DNA of 64,000 bases from NCBI GenBank assembly GCA_963575745.1, contig CAUYUJ010017838.1:539585-603584 (forward strand). Reading direction: 5' to 3'. Shown here piece after piece: positions 1 through 10,689 of this stretch; the stretch's first letter is position 1; each line of letters begins with the position of its first letter. Source of the DNA: Prorocentrum cordatum (taxonomy: Eukaryota; Sar; Dinophyceae; Prorocentrales; Prorocentraceae). The position numbers were made by a program, and so were the translations under genes. The notes under the pieces were generated by a model, which saw only the letters and a list, made by a program, of their open reading frames with translations, made no database searches and was not told the DNA's origin.

Positions 1-780
1 CAACAACAACAACAACAACAATTACTAGCACGTGGGGACACTCCGATCTCACCAGTGCCAGGGTTTTCATAGGAGGCGGGCAATACCCCCACTTTGTGGG
101 GGGGCCGGTTCAAGCACTACCAAATTTCCAAACGACTCTTCGCCACCACCCACACCCAGCTTCCCGCCCTATGACGTTCGGACACTTCACTTCGTGGCAT
201 GCGGACGACCGCGGCTACTATTCAGGGCCCCGCGGCCGACGACGACGGCGTGCGCGCGCGAAGACAAAACGAATGTGTCCCGCATGGTATTATTTGACAG
301 GGATGATGGCCCTGGCAGGTGCGCAACCGTTGTTGCAGAAATTCGAAAAAGTTGCTCGCAAAAGCCCGTTTGACAGAAATGATTAAAAAGTGTTGGGTTT
401 CCTACGAATCCGCAAGAGCGCGCGGGATGAAATTTTGATCATTCTTTTGTTGAAAAACCATTGGTTTTGTCATGTTTTTATGTTACAATCGCTACGAAAA
501 CTAAGGTTTTGGAAGGATTTCGTCTTGCGCGCGAGAATGTCCACTTTACCTATTTTTTTTGCAAGGGATTCTTGAAGTTTGGTTGTGTTACAACAAGAAA
601 TGTCCACTTTAGCTGATTTTCTGCAAGGGAAAACCGATCGTAACAACACAGCCGGATCTGGATGACATCGTTTTACCTGAGACTTCCTCACGAAAATGAT
701 GAAAATGTGGCTGCGGCCTAGGCGCGGCGGGGGGGCCATGCACCAGGGGTCCCAACAATACTTATTCTTTAGAAGTAATA
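1..780. other. Gene-free start of window with a short direct repeat
   Basis: No convincing coding exon is seen. Positions 1-22 are the end of a CAA trinucleotide run. Two imperfect copies of a ~32-bp sequence (536-568 and 599-630), each containing AATGTCCACTTTA and ending GCAAGGGA, lie about 30 bp apart as direct repeats. Short ORFs here have no recognisable domain. Confidence 0.6.
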
Positions 781-784
781 ATGT

Positions 785-910
<126 letters not shown>

Positions 911-1039
911 GACGACTGGCGACCGACGAAAACCAAACGACCATGCACACCAACGACGAAATTTGCCTGGCGAAGGACCCAACCATATGCAGCTGTGAAT
1001 GCCGGAAATCTGAATATCGTCTTCGGTGGCGCAACCTCT

Positions 1040-2165
1040 GGGTAGGGGGAACCGCATGCGGACACCCCACTGGGGCCTTCGTGGAGCTCCCTATGGGCCA
1101 ACGAACGCCCGTCGGTGACTCCTATGGGGCCACGAAGCGCTGCTCTGGGTGGGGGAACCGCATGCGAACACCCCCACTGGGGCCTTCGGTGGAGCTCTTA
1201 AAGGGGCCCAGCGAGAAAAGCGCTTGCCCTGGTGGGGGTGAACCGCATGCGCCCCCCCCCGCCCCCCCTGGGACCTTTCGGTTGCTCCCCATGGGGCCAC
1301 GAAGCGCTGCTCTGGGTGGGGAAACCGCAATGCGCCCCCCCCCCCCCACTGGGCCCTTGGTGGAGCTACCCCATGGGGCCACGAAGCGCTGCCTTGGTGA
1401 GGGAAACCGCATTGGCGCCCTCCCCAACTGGGGCCTTTATCGGTGAACTCTCCTACGGGGCGCCATAAAAAACGGCTGCCCTGGGTGGTGGGGGAACCGC
1501 ATGCGCCCACCCCCACTGGTGCCTTCGGTGGAGCTCCCTATGGGGCCACGAAGCGCTGCCCTGGGTGGGGGAACCGCATGCGCCCACCCCCACTGGGGCA
1601 TTCGGTGGAGCTCCCTATGGGGCCACGAAGCGCTGCCCTGGGTGAGGGAACCGCATGCGCCCACCCCCGCTGGGGCCTTCGGTGGAGCTCCCTATGGGGC
1701 CACGAAACGCTGCCCTGGGTGGGGGAACCGCATGCGCCCACCCCCACTGGGGCCTTCGGTGGAGCTCCCTGTGGGGCCAAGAAACGCTGCCCTGGGTGGG
1801 GGAACCGCATGCGCCCACCCCCACTGGGGCCTTCGGTGGAGCTCCCTGTGGGGCCACGAAGCGCTGCCCTGGGTGGGGGAACCGCATGCGCCCACCCCCA
1901 CTGGGACCTTCGGTGGAGCCCCCTATAGGGCCACGAAGCGCTGCCCTGGGTGGGGGAACCGCATGCGCCCACCCCCACTGGGGCCTTCGGTGGAGCTCCC
2001 TGTGGGGCCACGAAACGCTGCCCTGAGTGGGGGAACCGCATGCGTCCATCCCCACTGGGGCCTTCGGTGGGGCCTCTATGGGGCCACGAAACGCTGCCCT
2101 GTGAGGGAACCGCATGCGCCCACCCCCCCTGGGGCCTTCGGTGAAGCTCCCTGTGGGGCCACGTG
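1040..2165. repeat. 77-bp tandem satellite array
   Basis: About 14-15 head-to-tail copies of a GC-rich unit with a period of 77 bp where regular (the same site recurs at 1541, 1618 and 1695). Each unit contains GGAACCGCATGCGCCCACCC and GGGGCCACGAAGCGCTGCCC. The left end (1040-1440) is more divergent and partly expanded by homopolymer C. Since 77 is not a multiple of three, reading frames rotate through the unit, and the lack of stops makes long artefactual ORFs on both strands. Confidence 0.92.
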
Positions 2166-2169
2166 TGCC

Positions 2170-2302
2170 GAGAGCAAAGGCAAGGAGGGGGAGGGGGAGG
2201 AGGGAGGAGGGAGGACGGAGGAGGTGGAGGAGGAAGGAAGGAAGGAAGGAAGGAAGGAAGGAAGGAAGGAAGGAAGGAAGGAAGGAAGGAAGGAAGGAAG
2301 GA
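2170..2302. repeat. GGA/GGAA microsatellite
   Basis: A purine-only tract that is GGA-rich from 2185 and almost pure GGAA from 2231 to about 2299. It directly abuts the 77-bp satellite. No gene is present. Confidence 0.9.
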
Positions 2303-2329
2303 GAGGAGAGGAACGCGGGGCACCGTCTC

Positions 2330-2758
2330 TTCAAAACGAGGACCCAACACCACAGGATGGTTGGGAAAAAAACGCACTAAGTTTGCCATCCCCATGCCTC
2401 GGGTTGAATAACCAAAACCACGCTGACATGTCAAATAACAAACAAACGCGCCCGTCCGCAAACATAACTGATCACGCGACGACGGCGTCGGCGACGCCGA
2501 CGGCGCCGAGGACAGCGCGAACAACCGACAATGACGACAACGAAAGCACCGACGTCAACCGACGGCTCGCGACCCCCAAATAACAAACAGCATCCCCGAC
2601 GACGACGACAACGACGCAAGCCACCCCAATTAGTTCCAACCCTCGCCCCTCGATATCATTACCAAAGCAAATCCATGATGTCGCATCCACGCTAAACGCG
2701 CCCGTCGGCGAGCAGAGCGCTGACAACGACAGCGACGACGACGACAAGGACGGGATCT

Positions 2759-2798
<40 letters not shown>

Positions 2799-3168
2799 CG
2801 ACAACGCAGGCAACAGTAATAACCGACGACTGGCGACCAAGAGAAGGCAAACGAACATCGACGACAACCCCGACGCAATCCGACCTAATTTTGCCATCAC
2901 CGTACCTCGGGCTGACAACCGAAACCACTCCGATATTTTTCAGTTTTAGGGCAAACGCGCCCGTCCGCGAATACAGCTGATGACGCTACGACGGCGGTAG
3001 CGACGTCGACGACGAATAAGACAACTCGAACAACGGACAACCACAACAACAAACGCAACGTCGACAATCGACGGGTCGCGCCACATGGAAAACAAACGAC
3101 CATCGACGACGACGACGGCACAAGCCGCCCCAATTTGTTCACACATCGTGCTTCGGGGCCATTACCAG
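2330..3168. repeat. Diverged GAC-rich tandem repeat units
   Basis: Three or more diverged units of roughly 250-300 bp share the landmarks ACGCGCCCGTC (near 2447, 2696 and 2954), ACGACGGC-type tracts, a CGACGGCTCGCGACC or CGACGACTGGCGACC element (near 2560, 2825, and 906 outside the block), and a TTTGCCATC..CCTCGGG element (2380 and 2893). A CAA run interrupts the middle unit (2759-2800). No supported gene. Confidence 0.65.
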
Positions 3169-3213
3169 TCTTTCTCTCTCTGCGTCTCTCTCTCTTTCTC
3201 TCTCTCTCTCTCA
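3168..3213. repeat. CT microsatellite
   Basis: An imperfect (CT)n tract of about 45 bp. Confidence 0.85.
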
Positions 3214-3227
3214 TCCCACCTTCCATG

Positions 3228-3408
3228 CCGGAGAATTCAATTGTTCCGCGCCTGCAGAAATTCCTGGTTTCGCTCCGAGCCAGATTTCCGGGTTTGGCAA
3301 AAAAAATCCAAGTTTCAGTCGGAATCCTGGGTTTCGCGAGTCCGCTCCGAGCCGGGTTTCGACTCAGAAAATTCCGAGTCTGGAGCGAACTCCCGGGTTG
3401 AATTCTCG
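3228..3408. repeat. Short element with inverted ends, possible fold-back element
   Basis: A ~180-bp segment starts with GAGAATTCAA and ends with its inverse TTGAATTCTC. Internally it repeats a CGCTCCGAGCC(A/G) motif. The inverted ends and internal repetition suggest a small non-autonomous element. No second copy is seen in the window, so its mobility is inferred only. Confidence 0.4.
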
Positions 3409-3414
3409 ACCCCC

Positions 3415-4025
3415 CCCCGGACACCTTTGCCAAATGTCCTCCGGCCCGTCCCAGACCTTCCATGGCGCTTAGCCGGGTCTAGCCAGCAGACCCCAAGCGA
3501 CCAGAGCGGTGATCAGAGAGGCCGAAGAGAGACCCAAAACAGCACAAGGGCGCTCCAAGAAGGACCCAGATGGCCTCCAGAGGCCCCCAAGACGGCCCAG
3601 GAGGCCCTGAATAATATTCCCAGAACGCAAAACCGCGTCATTCCCTGGAGGAAACATACATTTTTAGAGTATTCGTTGTCTTAGCGGTGCTCAAACCAGC
3701 CAAAAAGGCCTCTGGTATCGCCCCAAGACGGCCCAAGAGACCTCCACGAGAGCCTCTAGACGGCCTGGATGGCCCCAAGACTGGGAGCCCCGAGTGAGTC
3801 AACAAAAACGCCCAACAGGCCCGCACAAGGCGCCCAAGAGAAGCCAAAAAAGGCCATGGGAGGCCACCGGGGGAGCCTACGTAGCCCCCCCAAGGTCCTT
3901 AGGGTCCCTAGAGGGCCCAAGCTCCCTAACACGGCCCAAGATGGCCCCAGGACGGCTCGAGAGGGCCTCAAGCCAGCGCACCAAGGCTCCAACAAGGCCC
4001 ACACGGCGTTTTCCACCAAACCGAC
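3415..4025. repeat. Degenerate CCCAAGACGG-type repeat region
   Basis: GC-rich DNA dominated by loosely repeated GGCCC(C)AAGA(C/G)GG motifs with no clean period. The same motif style recurs in introns of gene D (31.04-31.7 kb, 33.17-33.25 kb) and near 34.8 kb. No coding exon recognised. Confidence 0.5.
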
Positions 4026-4028
4026 TTG

Positions 4029-4080
4029 AATCCCGGGTTCGCAACCACATTTCCGGGAAATTTGTTGCGAACCCAGGATT
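4029..4080. repeat. Fold-back hairpin
   Basis: Inverted repeat with 17-bp arms (4029-4045 and 4064-4080; AATCCCGGGTTCGCAAC with one mismatch) around an 18-base centre that itself contains the near-palindrome ATTTCCGGGAAAT. Confidence 0.75.
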
Positions 4081-4838
4081 CGGTGTAATCCCAAAGACTT
4101 GCTTATCTTCGCGTGCCCCGTTGCGACCCGCTGCAACACGACATCCTCGGCTTGGCATTGCTTCATTGCTTTGTACTTAGCGGCATTGCTTGACATTGCG
4201 TCGGTTTGCTTTGCATTCATTCGCGTGGTTTGCCACTCCTCGGTGCGGCGCAACCGAAATTCTTCGCCGTCCCCCGACGGCACCATCTCCTTCCCTCATC
4301 CTGCTCCTCTCTGGGTCCTCCTCCTTTTCCTCCTCCTCCTGCACGTCCTCTTCTTCCGCTCCACCACTCGTCCTCCCCCACATCCGCTTCCCTCCCCTCG
4401 CTTCCCGGAATTCCATCCCTCCTATCGTCCGCCATCCGCCCGGCGCCTATCGGGAGTCCCTGGAGGCCCGGCAAGGGCCACGGACCGCCAGAACTTTCGA
4501 AGATTTCCGAAAACCACCGCAGGTAAAGGACCAAGTTTCCAAGGCCACTAGGGATGGCGCAAACGACCAACATAAGCAAAGCCTCAGGGACCAAGGTGCA
4601 TGGCGCGAAACGCTAATGCATGGCGCGAAACGCTAATGAAACTAATGTATATACGTATGTATATATATATATATATGATTGTCGGACTCTGGCGGCCCTC
4701 GCCAGGTCCAGGGACCGTCGAAAAGCAACTCAAAAAGCGACTCGGCATGGAAAACCAGCACAGCGGAAAGGGTCGGGACTTCGGGGGATCGCGCATTGAA
4801 ATAATCGAGACATCGGGTTATGGGTCCTCTCGTTCTGC
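4081..4838. other. Gene-free stretch with small repeats
   Basis: No supported gene. It contains a pyrimidine-rich segment (4300-4440), a tandem duplication of a ~20-bp unit GCATGGCGCGAAACGCTAAT (4598-4638), and an alternating TA tract (4645-4676). Confidence 0.55.
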
Positions 4839-4839
4839 G

Positions 4840-5050
4840 GCCGGAAACTTTGCGTAGCGTGTCGCGGCGGCGGCCCCAGCAGAACGCCATGCCCTGCAAG
4901 GTGACAGCGTGGCGCTCCGCTTTGCGGGGTGGGAGGCTGGGAAAAGCTCGGGACGTGGACGCCTGGGGACCAGGACGTGGTGAGCGTGTCGCTCCGCTCC
5001 TCGGTGAACCAGAGCCCGCGGAGCGGCACGCCGAGCAAAAGTCCCCGACC
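4840..5050. mobile_element. Short terminal-inverted-repeat element, copy 1
   Basis: About 210 bp whose left end (from GGCCGGAAACTTTGCG) and right end (AAAAGTCCCCGACC) are inverted repeats of one another, roughly 24 bp and imperfect. The interior aligns with the copy at 6802-6991 through shared blocks such as AGCGTGTCG, GCTCCGC..GCGGGG and GGCTCGGGAC. There is no coding capacity. This is a MITE-like or introner-like non-autonomous element. It lies 3' of the SLC35F-type gene, possibly in an unrecognised last intron. Confidence 0.65.
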
Positions 5051-5501
5051 GTAGAACGCTCATCTACTGTCTGGTGTTGGCATGTCTTCTTCAGTACTGA
5101 AGAGGGACCCTCAAGAGACCAAAGGGAAACTCCAACATGCGTCTTGAACTCCAAATCATGCAAGCTTCGCTGCTGCCCTAGCGCGGTGGCAGGGTTTGCC
5201 GCAGGCAGCTGGATAGATGCCGAGCCCTCCCAGTGACAGGCAGAACGCCACACCTGGAGGAGCAAAAAGCTGCATTAACATAAACGTTCGGAAATGTATG
5301 TTTACAGTGAAGCTGCTACCGCAAGGAACGCTGAATGAGAAACGGATCCGTTTTTTGGCACCAAAGAGCGCCTGGGTGAACGAAGAGAGCTAGAGGAACA
5401 ATCACGGAATGACTTAAGGAAAAGCGAGTCCCTTCCGAACCCAAACCGGTTCTTATCTCAGCGCCTTGACTGTATGACATTGCTGCTTCTTCTTCGCGCA
5501 C
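5051..5501. other. Stretch downstream of the transporter; last exon not found
   Basis: SLC35F proteins normally have one more membrane segment after the last exon seen at 5502-5676. I could not recognise it in any frame here, so the 3' end of the transporter gene is unresolved. Confidence 0.4.
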
Positions 5502-6291
5502 CGTACAACCACGACATCCTCCCGTGCTGCACCTGCCACGCGAACAGCGCGCTGTAGAAATCGCTGGTCAGCAGCGACAGGTTGAACAGGGCGGCGTCCG
5601 CCATCGTGAAGAAGAGGCTTGTCAGCACGTAGACGGCGCACATGCAGAGCTGGTAGCCGAAGAAGCATGCCACCGTCTGGGAATTCCTAACCAGCCTCGA
5701 GCTCATCCCCTTCCCCAAGATCGACAAGCCAACATGCGATGACAATCTTAAGGATGCGCCCTCAGAAACTGACGGGATTCCTAAGATCGGCATCGTGATA
5801 AGGCGATGCCAGTCGTATGTATTGGGATAGTTTCCAGGCTGGTACGTTCCAGTTGCTCCGCGCCAGGGCCCCGCGCTCCAGGGCCACCGCCTGCACGAAC
5901 GAGATCGCGGACCCCCAAGCGCCCAGCATCCCCAGTGCCTCTGGACGGCTGCAGCCGCCCTTCAGCAGCCGCTCCTGCATCACGTTGGACAGCCCGTACA
6001 GACTAGCACCACACAAAACCAAAACATCGCCAATCCACGCCGGCCCCCTCGGACTAGGGCCAACCCTCCCAACAACTACGTCGGAGAACACGGCGGTGGC
6101 AAGTCCTGCTACGCAGACGCAGCACGCTGCGACGTGGCGCGGGCCGTAGCGCACGCGGAGGATAAAGAATGAACAGGCAATGGCGCTCGGTATTGCAAAG
6201 CAGTCCAGCAGAGTGACCGACACGATGGAGGTGTACTGGAACGCCGCCACGACCTCAATTGTTCTAGAAGACGCATGGGGGGCGGGGCGTT

Positions 6292-6325
<34 letters not shown>

Positions 6326-7348
6326 AAAAAAAATAATAATACCTAAAACACATAAATAACAGTTCCCACTGAGTGTTCTTAACTTGACCAAGACGTTCTA
6401 ACGACGATATCATGGAATGTGGACATCACGCGTGCGGCCTTGTGATACATAATTCTATATATATATATATATATATACAAGAGGTGCCGAACACGGACGG
6501 AAGACGAGCAAGTGGGCCACGAACCGATCACGGCCCTGAAAACGTTACACAAAGGGGCCCCAAAACGGAAAGAAACTGTCAATCGTGAAAACAGAACAAA
6601 GCAACGCCTCGAGCGTCTTCAATATCATCTAAGGCCGCGACCAGGTAGTTCGCCTCCACGTCGCAGAAAGCCCACAAGGCGTACTGCCACGAAGGTGCCG
6701 CCAATGGCCTCCCTCCCCGCAGCGCCAACGGCAGGTGCAGAGACAGCGCCAGGTAGTTTAGGCTGGACTTGGAAGAGGCCAGGGCTCTGAGCAGAACGCC
6801 GTCGGGAAATTCGATATAGCGTGTCGTTTGGGTGGCCCCACCGACATCCCATGGTTTGCGTGTTGTTCCGCTCCGCGGGGCGGAAGGCTCGGGACATCCA
6901 CGCCCAGGGCCCGCCAAGAAGATACTGTGTCGCGCCGAAGCGCGGCGGGCCAAAACCAGCGAAACGACGCGCTATCCCAAAGTTCCCGACCGAAAACCTA
7001 AAAAAAATCAATCAAGAGGGGGGAGGGAGGATGAAGACAAATTCACCCAAAATCTGTCCCCTGACCCCTCCGTGGGTCGAAACTGACCATGTGTGCGAGC
7101 CGCGTCCAGCCGTGGTAATTAAAGGAGACTTTCTGCCCCATTTCTGGTGGCCGGACCCTGTGCTGGGCCACTTCAACCCCCTGGCCGGCTCCAATGCTGG
7201 ACTGCGTCACCGGGACGTCGATCCCCCCGTTCGCCAGCAGCGTCGAACATACGCTCGAGCCCGTGATCAGCAGGGACACCAGCTGCCCGAGCGCGAACGA
7301 GAGCAGCCCCCGCGAAAGCACCGGTGCCGGCGCCAGCAGCGCGGCCAT
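5502..7348 (-). CDS. SLC35F-type nucleotide-sugar/drug-metabolite transporter family protein, four visible exons
   Basis: A multi-spanning membrane transporter of the SLC35F1/F2/F6 group (drug/metabolite transporter fold). The substrate cannot be read from sequence. Exons: 1, 7348 to about 7202, with hydrophobic FALGQLVSLLITG and NGGIDVPVTQS; 2, 6767-6642, with FCDVEANYL, a hallmark of the family; 3, 6253-5840, with YTSIVSVTLLDCFAIPSA, IGDVLVLCGASLYGLSN and EALGMLG; 4, 5676-5502, with ALFNLSLLTSDFYS. Joined exons match the family order and spacing. Inferred introns: about 6768-7201 (edges ambiguous inside an AGTCCAGC direct repeat), 6254-6641 (GT-AG) and 5677-5839 (GC-AG). Intron 1 contains the terminal-inverted-repeat element at 6802-6991. 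The ATG at 7348 is the first in frame, but an upstream exon joined at TTGCAG (7400-7405) is possible. The last exon is missing. Confidence 0.85.
6298..6326. repeat. GA microsatellite in transporter intron 2
   Basis: A (GA)n tract inside the inferred intron 6254-6641. Because the gene is on the minus strand it reads as (TC)n followed by TATA, close upstream of the exon 3 acceptor, and could serve as the polypyrimidine tract. A (TA)n tract (6456-6477) lies in the same intron. Confidence 0.8.
6802..6991. mobile_element. Short terminal-inverted-repeat element, copy 2, in transporter intron 1
   Basis: About 190 bp bounded by CGGGAAATTCGATATAGCG on the left and the inverse of CGGGAACTTTGGGATAGCG on the right (about 24-bp imperfect inverted ends). 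It is homologous to 4840-5050. It lies wholly within the first inferred intron of the SLC35F-type gene. No ORF. A MITE-like or introner-like element. Confidence 0.7.
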
Positions 7349-7387
7349 CCCCGGGCGGGACGCCGAGGGCCGCCGAGAGGCAAGGCC

Positions 7388-7495
7388 CGAGGATCGAGTC
7401 TGCAAGATCGAGGTACCAAGATCGAGGCCCGAGGCCGTAGATCCGAGGACTCAGCACCGAGGCTCGAGGTCCGTGGATCGAGGTCCGAGCGCCTG
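7388..7495. repeat. Degenerate GATCGAGG short tandem repeats
   Basis: About seven loose copies of a 10-14-bp unit based on GATCGAGG(T/C)CC. Positioned 5' of the first visible transporter exon. Confidence 0.6.
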
Positions 7496-7614
7496 CTTCG
7501 CGGCGTGGGGCCCAGGCCTCCCGCGCCCAGCGAAGTGCTGAGCGCCCCGCCTTCCCCTCGGCCGCCCAGGTTCTCACCCCCGCACCGCCCTGGGGAGAAC
7601 TTGGATCACCGAGG

Positions 7615-7835
7615 TGGTTGCTAAGTGGTTGGCTCGGATGTAATCACTTAGCCCACTTCCTAACCAGGATACCTAAGTAGGCTATGGACACTTAGCGGTT
7701 CGAGGATGTATCCTGGTTATCAATGGTTCACTAACTTGGTTAGCTCGGTGGCTAACCTAGTTAGACCTCAGCGGCTAACCTAGTTAGCTCGCTCCGCTAA
7801 CCTCGTTAGCAAGCCTCCGTAACTAGGTTACCGAG
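7615..7835. repeat. Cluster of TAACC-N-GGTTA type palindromes
   Basis: Repeated small palindromes such as GCTAACCTAGTTAGC and related TAACCAGGAT/ATCCTGGTTA pairs, spaced 15-40 bp apart. It lies between the 3' end of the transposase-like gene (8618) and the 5' end of the transporter (7348). A similar cluster occurs at 19,945-20,030 upstream of gene A. The cluster can form hairpins; function unknown. Confidence 0.65.
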
Positions 7836-7854
7836 GTCTCAGAAACGCTTGAAA

Positions 7855-8617
7855 AACGAAGGCGGAGGAGGAGGAGGAGGAGGAGGAGGAGGACAAGGAG
7901 GAGGAGGAGGAGAAGGGAGGAGGAGGAAGGTGGGAGGAGGAAGGCGGGAGGAGGAGGAGGGGAGGAGAGGGGAGGAGGGAGGAGGGAATGATGATGATGG
8001 ATAGTGGATGATGATGAGAGGAGATGAGAGATGAGTTAGGAGGAGAGGAGGAGGAGAGAGGAGAGGAGGGGAGGAGGAGGGGAAATGGAGTAGAGAGAGG
8101 AAGGAGTGGAGGAGGAGGAGGAGGAGGAGGGGAGGAGGAGGAGAGGGAGGAGCAGCAGCAGAGCAGCAGCAGCAACGCAACATGTGGAGCAGGATGGGAG
8201 GAGGGGGAGGAGGAAGAGGGAAGACCGCCCCCTGCGAGACTCTGCCCCGTCGTTCAGGCGTGCGGCGGATCGGGCGTAGCCTTCTCACGGACTCGCGGCA
8301 CAGGGAAAAATGACTCGAACGTATCGTGTTCGAACTGGCACGTTTCGTGTTATTTTGCTTTCTCCTCCTCCTCCTCCTCCTCCTCCTCAACCTCCTCCTC
8401 CTCCTCCTCCTCCTCCTCCTCTCCTGTCCTCCTAATCTTTCTGCTCCTCCATCTTCTCCTCCTTAAGCCCTCCCTTGCTAGCGTGCCTGTTTTCAGCAGT
8501 GCGCCATGACAGTCTCAAGCACGGCTCAAGGTTATCTCAAAGTTTCAAGGCCCTCCCCTTTGTATTCGACCTTCCTGTCACCTCCCTCAATATCACAAAG
8601 CACGCAAAGCTCGCATA
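7855..8617. repeat. GGA and CCT microsatellite-rich intergenic DNA
   Basis: (GGA)n-type purine tracts fill 7860-8160, then about 190 bp of unique sequence, then (CCT)n from 8362 to 8460. The Ser/Pro/Glu-rich ORFs here are by-products of the repeats. No gene is supported. 8460-8617 is unique DNA with no recognised feature. Confidence 0.75.
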
Positions 8618-10621
8618 TTAAGCTTGGGCGGCACAATCATTTGTGACAGTCTGCCCTGGTCGCACGGCCAAAAAAATGCAATGATCTAGGATCTTGTCGG
8701 AGTGCATCAGGACTGGGTTGTCATCCCGTCTGCACTTCGCGATGTGTTCTGATACTTCAACAGCAGGCCAATTAGACACACAGGAAAACAACACACCGCT
8801 CAAGCTAACGTGGAAATAGACTTGACCGAACAAGACTCTGGACGTCCCGTCAGGGCTGAGGAACGCAACTGAATCACCGATTTGAACAGCTCTATTGTTG
8901 ATCTGGCACGCTTTGGCTGTCAGGACGGTTTCTCCGCACAGGTTTCCAAGGACCGAAGACAGCGCAGCTTGAAGTTTCTTCGAAACGACCCTCGGGCATA
9001 ACAGATCTGAGCGGCCAATCTGGGAATTCTACAAATACCATAGATGCTGGCATGTAACTTCCTCGAGGAGGCCGCGGTCATACCCCTGCGTGTTGCGACG
9101 TTGCTGCGCAAATGTTTTTACGGCCCTGTGTTTGCGCTCCATCACAAACGTAGATATTAATCATTGTTGCAACACCAGTTGCTTGGGCAGATGAAGGGCC
9201 TCATGGAATGTTGGTTTCCAGGGATCGGAGCCATACGCTCTCTTATGAGCTTCTAGGTGTGATACGATCGCAACTCCGAGCTCCTTCCCTGAAGCCAATC
9301 CTGTGTTCGCACTCTGGAGAAGGCTCAACGCGTTGCAAAGCAAGGTCCCGCTAGCGACTTCAAGCTGGCAAACAGTGTGTGGGGTGACCACATCTTTCAG
9401 GTGCTTATGCAAGGCAGGATATACATTCAAGTACTCGCTAGCGCTGCCTCCTGGGCTGTGGTTCTTATGCTTTCTACAAACGTCTTTTCCATCGCCAAAT
9501 GCAGTTGGCCATTTCCACTGCTGAAGGTACTCATCAAACTTATTGGCCCCAAGACGTTTCCCGCCCAATCGCGAGAGAAGTTCTTTGAACCCCTGAACGA
9601 AAACACCGTCGACCAGGTATATATGCATGTAGTCCCACACAATTACCCTGGGCATACCGAACTGAAGAAATGGGTCCTGCATGAACCCCGTCGGACAATA
9701 ATTATAGCCAACCGCCATCTCCAGGGATTCCAAAGATTCTTTCGTTGTTGCAGTGGGTGCCCCATCCCGCAATGCCTGCTGGATACCCATGATCGGCTCC
9801 GCCGTGTGCAGTTCAAACTCGCCGACATCCGTTTCAATTGAGCTCACGAACTCATTGGACTTTGATAGCCATGGACAATTCTTCGCCAGAGCATTTCTGC
9901 AGATCATACATATCTTATAGCCACCACTTCCATTGCAATGCAATGTGAACTTCTGAGCGCGCTCATCCTGGATGATCACGCTCAAGTCGCCATGGAGAAG
10001 CCGAGGCTGTCGCTCGCCAGGAACCTGGAACGCTATCCCATCGCGAAGATCTGGGCGATGAGGCCTGCCAAACCAAAGTTTCAAGAGGTGCTTCGCGATC
10101 TCTCCCATGCCACCAGGGAACTCTTTCTCTTTTGTACTACGCATCGTGCACACTGCGAACCACAGGTTCTCATGGCTGAGCAAGGGGAACCATGAATATT
10201 TGATGCTCCAAAAACAACACAGCACTTTTCTCTTACTGGGTTCGGCCAGCACGTTTCCTGGGGCCACTTCGTCTGTATAGAAGCACAAGCTCACTTGATT
10301 AGAGCTCTTGTCAAGAGTTGAGGTCACAAGGTCTTTGAAGTTCTGCGACCTCCCCATCGCTACTTGGAGAAACGCCAACGGATGCTGCACCCACAACTCC
10401 AGAGGTGTCGATCGGCCTGCACGTGGTATCTCAATCCGCTGGACAAGAGGGCCGAAGTCAGTTTTCTGGCATGCGGCCTCTTGCCCCCGACGGGCAATTG
10501 TGGCTGGCGAGAACGCATCGGGAAGGCCTTCTGCCTCCACCTGCGCGAGAAGCCGGGAAGCCCCGCGCGCGCTCACGAAACTCGCGCGGCCGAGATCACA
10601 CAACTTTGGTCGCTTTGCCAT
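8618..10621 (-). pseudogene. DDE-type transposase-like gene with two in-frame stops
   Basis: Starts at ATG 10621 and runs 486 codons to a TGA at 9161-9163. The same frame then continues through a TAG (9029-9031) to a final stop at 8618, 668 codons in all. Coding character continues past both stops: LISTFVMERKHR follows the first and a 71-residue C-terminal block follows the second. Likely acidic catalytic residues by analogy with Tnp2/KDZ-like transposases are the D of FYTDEV (about residue 117), the D of WDYMHIYLVDGV (about 333), and the E of ERKHR just after the first stop. A CMIC Cys pair lies between them. A degraded spliced-leader-like sequence lies 36 bp upstream. Either a pseudogene, or the stops are removed by unseen introns or sequence error. 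The family assignment is inference from motif order; no match was computed. Confidence 0.6.
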
Positions 10622-10656
10622 CTCGCAGCGAATTTCAAACGCTGACCTGTGCTACA

Positions 10657-10677
10657 TTTGGGCCAAAACGGGCACGC
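10657..10677 (-). other. Probable degraded DinoSL relic upstream of the transposase-like gene
   Basis: On the minus strand this reads GCGTGCCCGTTTTGGCCCAAA, matching the dinoflagellate spliced leader at about 15 of 21 positions, including GTTTTGGC. It is 35 bp 5' of the ATG at 10621, the position expected if the gene had been copied from trans-spliced mRNA. It is the weaker of the three main relics in this window. Confidence 0.4.
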
Positions 10678-10689
10678 GCGATGACAGCA

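Noticed and set aside
1501-2583. 360-codon plus-strand protein
   Set aside because: The ORF runs through the 77-bp satellite and GGAA tract; composition is entirely repeat-derived.
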